From NCBI RefSeq assembly GCF_009739465.1, contig NZ_WHOM01000033.1, positions 1 through 53,081 on the forward strand: 53,081 nt of DNA. The letters run 5' to 3'. The notes beneath the pieces were generated by a model. It was not told the DNA's origin and made no database searches. It was given only the letters and a program-made list of their open reading frames with translations. How positions within the stretch are numbered: position 1 is the first letter of the stretch; each line of letters opens with the position of its first letter. Position numbers and translations under genes: made by a program. The DNA comes from Streptomyces apocyni (GTDB lineage Bacteria; Actinomycetota; Actinomycetes; Streptomycetales; Streptomycetaceae). This document shows, in pieces, positions 51,585-53,081 of this stretch.

Positions 51585-52348
51585 ACATCCGCGTACGGCA
51601 CCCCTTCCTCGACACGCCGGGACCGCTCGCCTTCGCCCACCGGGGCGGGGCGATGGACGGTCTGGAGAACACCGCGGCCGCGTTCCGGCGCGCGGTCGAC
51701 TGCGGGTACCGCTACCTGGAGACCGACGTCCACGCCACGGCCGATGGACGGCTGGTCGCCTTCCACGACGCCTCACTGGACCGGGTGACGGACACCGGCG
51801 GCAGGATCGCCCGCCTGCCGTGGAGCGTCGTACGCCACGCGCGCGTAGCGGGCGGTGAGCCGATCCCGCTCCTGGAGGAGCTCCTAGAGGAATTCCCCGA
51901 GGCCCGCTGGAACGTGGACGTCAAGGCGGAGTCCGCGCTCGCCCCGCTGATCGCCCTCTTGCGGCGCACCGGAGCCTGGGACCGGGTGTGCGTCGGCTCG
52001 TTCTCCGAGGGCCGGGTGGCCCGGGCCCAGCGCCTCGCGGGCCCGCGCCTGGCGACGTCACTGGGCACCCGCGGCGTCCTGGGGCTGCGACTGCGCGCGT
52101 ACGGCGCTCCGGCGACGCCACGGCGCTCGGCGGTGTGCGCCCAGGTTCCGGAGGTGGCTTCGGGGGTACGGGTGGTGGACCGCGGCTTCGTGCGGGCCGC
52201 GCACGCGCTGGGCCTGCAGGTCCATGTGTGGACCGTGAACGACCCGGAGCGGATGACCGCCTTGCTCGATCTCGGCGTGGACGGCATCGTGACCGACGAG
52301 ATCGGCACCTTGGCCGAGGTACTGAAGGCGCGGGGAGCCTGGTCCTGA
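51581..52348 (+). CDS. glycerophosphodiester phosphodiesterase (GDPD)
   Basis: 255 aa, cytoplasmic. Splits glycerophosphodiesters into glycerol 3-phosphate and an alcohol. AHRGG (19-23), LENTAAAF with E29, LETDVHATADGRLVAFHD with E47, D49 and H62 match the GDPD barrel; VWTVND and GVDGIVTD close it. GTG 51581 overlaps the YczE-like stop (GTGA), so the two are coupled. Possible weak link to glycerol genes far upstream. Confidence 0.9.
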   Translation: MNIRVRHPFLDTPGPLAFAHRGGAMDGLENTAAAFRRAVDCGYRYLETDVHATADGRLVAFHDASLDRVTDTGGRIARLPWSVVRHARVAGGEPIPLLEELLEEFPEARWNVDVKAESALAPLIALLRRTGAWDRVCVGSFSEGRVARAQRLAGPRLATSLGTRGVLGLRLRAYGAPATPRRSAVCAQVPEVASGVRVVDRGFVRAAHALGLQVHVWTVNDPERMTALLDLGVDGIVTDEIGTLAEVLKARGAWS

Positions 52349-52651
52349 GCCCGTGGGCCAGTGATCGTTCCCGAATCGATTCCGAGCAGATTTAGCCGTT
52401 CAAGCCAAAGGCCGGTAGTGTACGCCTTTGACTTGCCGGGCGGACCGTTACTGCGCGCTAAAGAAAGAGAATCGCTGGGTGACATCTGCTGCTAGATGTG
52501 ACAAACCGGGCGCCGGTGGGTACAACAAGGGGCGGCTACGACGGCGACGCGTTTACCCGGAACGGGAATCTTATCCGCCGACCGGACGTTGACCGGATGA
52601 CGACGACAGCGACACCTGTCCTGTGGGCGACAAGCCCGGGAGGCACGATTC
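52349..52651 (+). promoter_or_regulatory. upstream region of rbpA
   Basis: 303 bp with no gene. Contains the sigma-R-type promoter below and a small ACATCT/AGATGT hairpin (52482-52499). The rest is unassigned; a second, housekeeping promoter is likely but not located. Confidence 0.6.
52565..52590 (+). promoter_or_regulatory. sigma-R-type promoter of rbpA
   Basis: GGAAT (52565-52569), exactly 18 bp, then GTT (52588-52590), the consensus for the disulfide-stress factor sigma-R. rbpA is a known sigma-R target in Streptomyces. Transcription would start about 50 bp before ATG 52652. Confidence 0.8.
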
Positions 52652-53029
52652 ATGAGTGAGCGAGCTCTTCGCGGCACGCGCCTCGTGGTGACCAGCTACG
52701 AGACCGACCGCGGCATCGACCTGGCCCCGCGCCAGGCCGTGGAGTACGCATGCGAGAACGGACATCGCTTTGAGATGCCGTTCTCGGTAGAGGCGGACAT
52801 CCCGCCGGAGTGGGAGTGCAAGGTCTGCGGGGCCCAAGCACTCCTGGTAGACGGCGACGGGCCCGAAGAGAAGAAGGGCAAGCCCGCGCGTACGCACTGG
52901 GACATGCTCATGGAGCGGCGCACCCGCGAGGAGTTGGAGGAAGTCCTGGCCGAGCGCCTGGCCATTCTCCGCTCCGGAGCCATGAACATCGCCGTGCATC
53001 CGCGGGACAGCAGCCGTAAGTCCGCCTGA
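52652..53029 (+). CDS. rbpA: RNA polymerase-binding protein RbpA
   Basis: 125 aa, actinobacterial protein that binds RNA polymerase and the principal sigma factor and helps form open promoter complexes. Zinc-type residues C34, H38, C56 and C59 (CENGHRF...ECKVCG); the sigma-binding helix lies in THWDMLMERRTREELEEVLAERLAILR. ATG 52652 has GGGAGG (52638-52643). Confidence 0.95.
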   Translation: MSERALRGTRLVVTSYETDRGIDLAPRQAVEYACENGHRFEMPFSVEADIPPEWECKVCGAQALLVDGDGPEEKKGKPARTHWDMLMERRTREELEEVLAERLAILRSGAMNIAVHPRDSSRKSA

Positions 53030-53081
53030 CTCCGCGTACTTCAGCTAACGGCATCAACCAGCAAGAGCCGGGGGCGGCGCC

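Overview
The window is chromosomal DNA from a Streptomyces. It is very GC-rich, with GTG starts and third-position G/C. It carries a Streptomyces-type rRNA leader, crr-ptsI, a Cvn conservon, the smeA-sffA sporulation pair and rbpA. No integrase, plasmid replication gene, CRISPR array or tRNA was seen. All calls come from reading the sequence; no database search was run.

Layout. 1-480 is the leader and promoter region of an rRNA operon on the minus strand; its 16S gene lies just off the left edge. 581-2784 holds crr and ptsI (PTS IIA-Glc and enzyme I), ending at a strong terminator. 3046-8095 looks like an accessory block: an HpnR-like radical SAM/B12 methylase and an SDR on the minus strand, then a GT4 glycosyltransferase and a multi-TM transporter-like protein on the plus strand. 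8366-11346 holds a conserved hypothetical protein and acetoacetyl-CoA synthetase. A 175-bp MITE-like palindromic element (11419-11593) sits in the divergent promoter region before a GH31 glucosidase. Then come a secreted VanX-type dipeptidase, a DUF35/thiolase pair and glpF-glpK. 19408-27362 carries a Cvn conservon (CvnA, B, C, D) in which a fused 5-oxoprolinase/hydantoinase gene lies between cvnC and cvnD.

28189-37138 reads as one catabolic unit. A Rieske ferredoxin and FAD reductase diverge from an IclR regulator across a 36-bp palindrome. Downstream are a mycothiol-dependent formaldehyde dehydrogenase, a dimethylglycine-oxidase-like flavoprotein, a sarcosine-oxidase-like flavoprotein and a Rieske oxygenase. 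The simplest model is stepwise demethylation of glycine betaine to glycine, with removal of the formaldehyde. The chemistry is inferred from families and gene order.

37044-46385 holds a four-gene minus-strand set: an SMC/MksB-like ATPase of 1611 aa, an MksE-like protein, an MksF-like protein and a HEAT-like protein. It resembles MksBEF/Wadjet without the JetD nuclease and is the best candidate here for an under-described system. 46690-53029 holds an ankyrin protein, smeA-sffA (SffA lacks the Walker A lysine), a MocR regulator divergent from a YczE-type membrane protein, a glycerophosphodiesterase, and rbpA with an exact sigma-R-type promoter.

A recurring oddity is short tandem repeats (units of 6, 8, 9, 12 and 19 bp) at gene ends and junctions. 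The clearest is a 12-bp x5 repeat that encodes the C-terminal tails of two convergent, overlapping genes.
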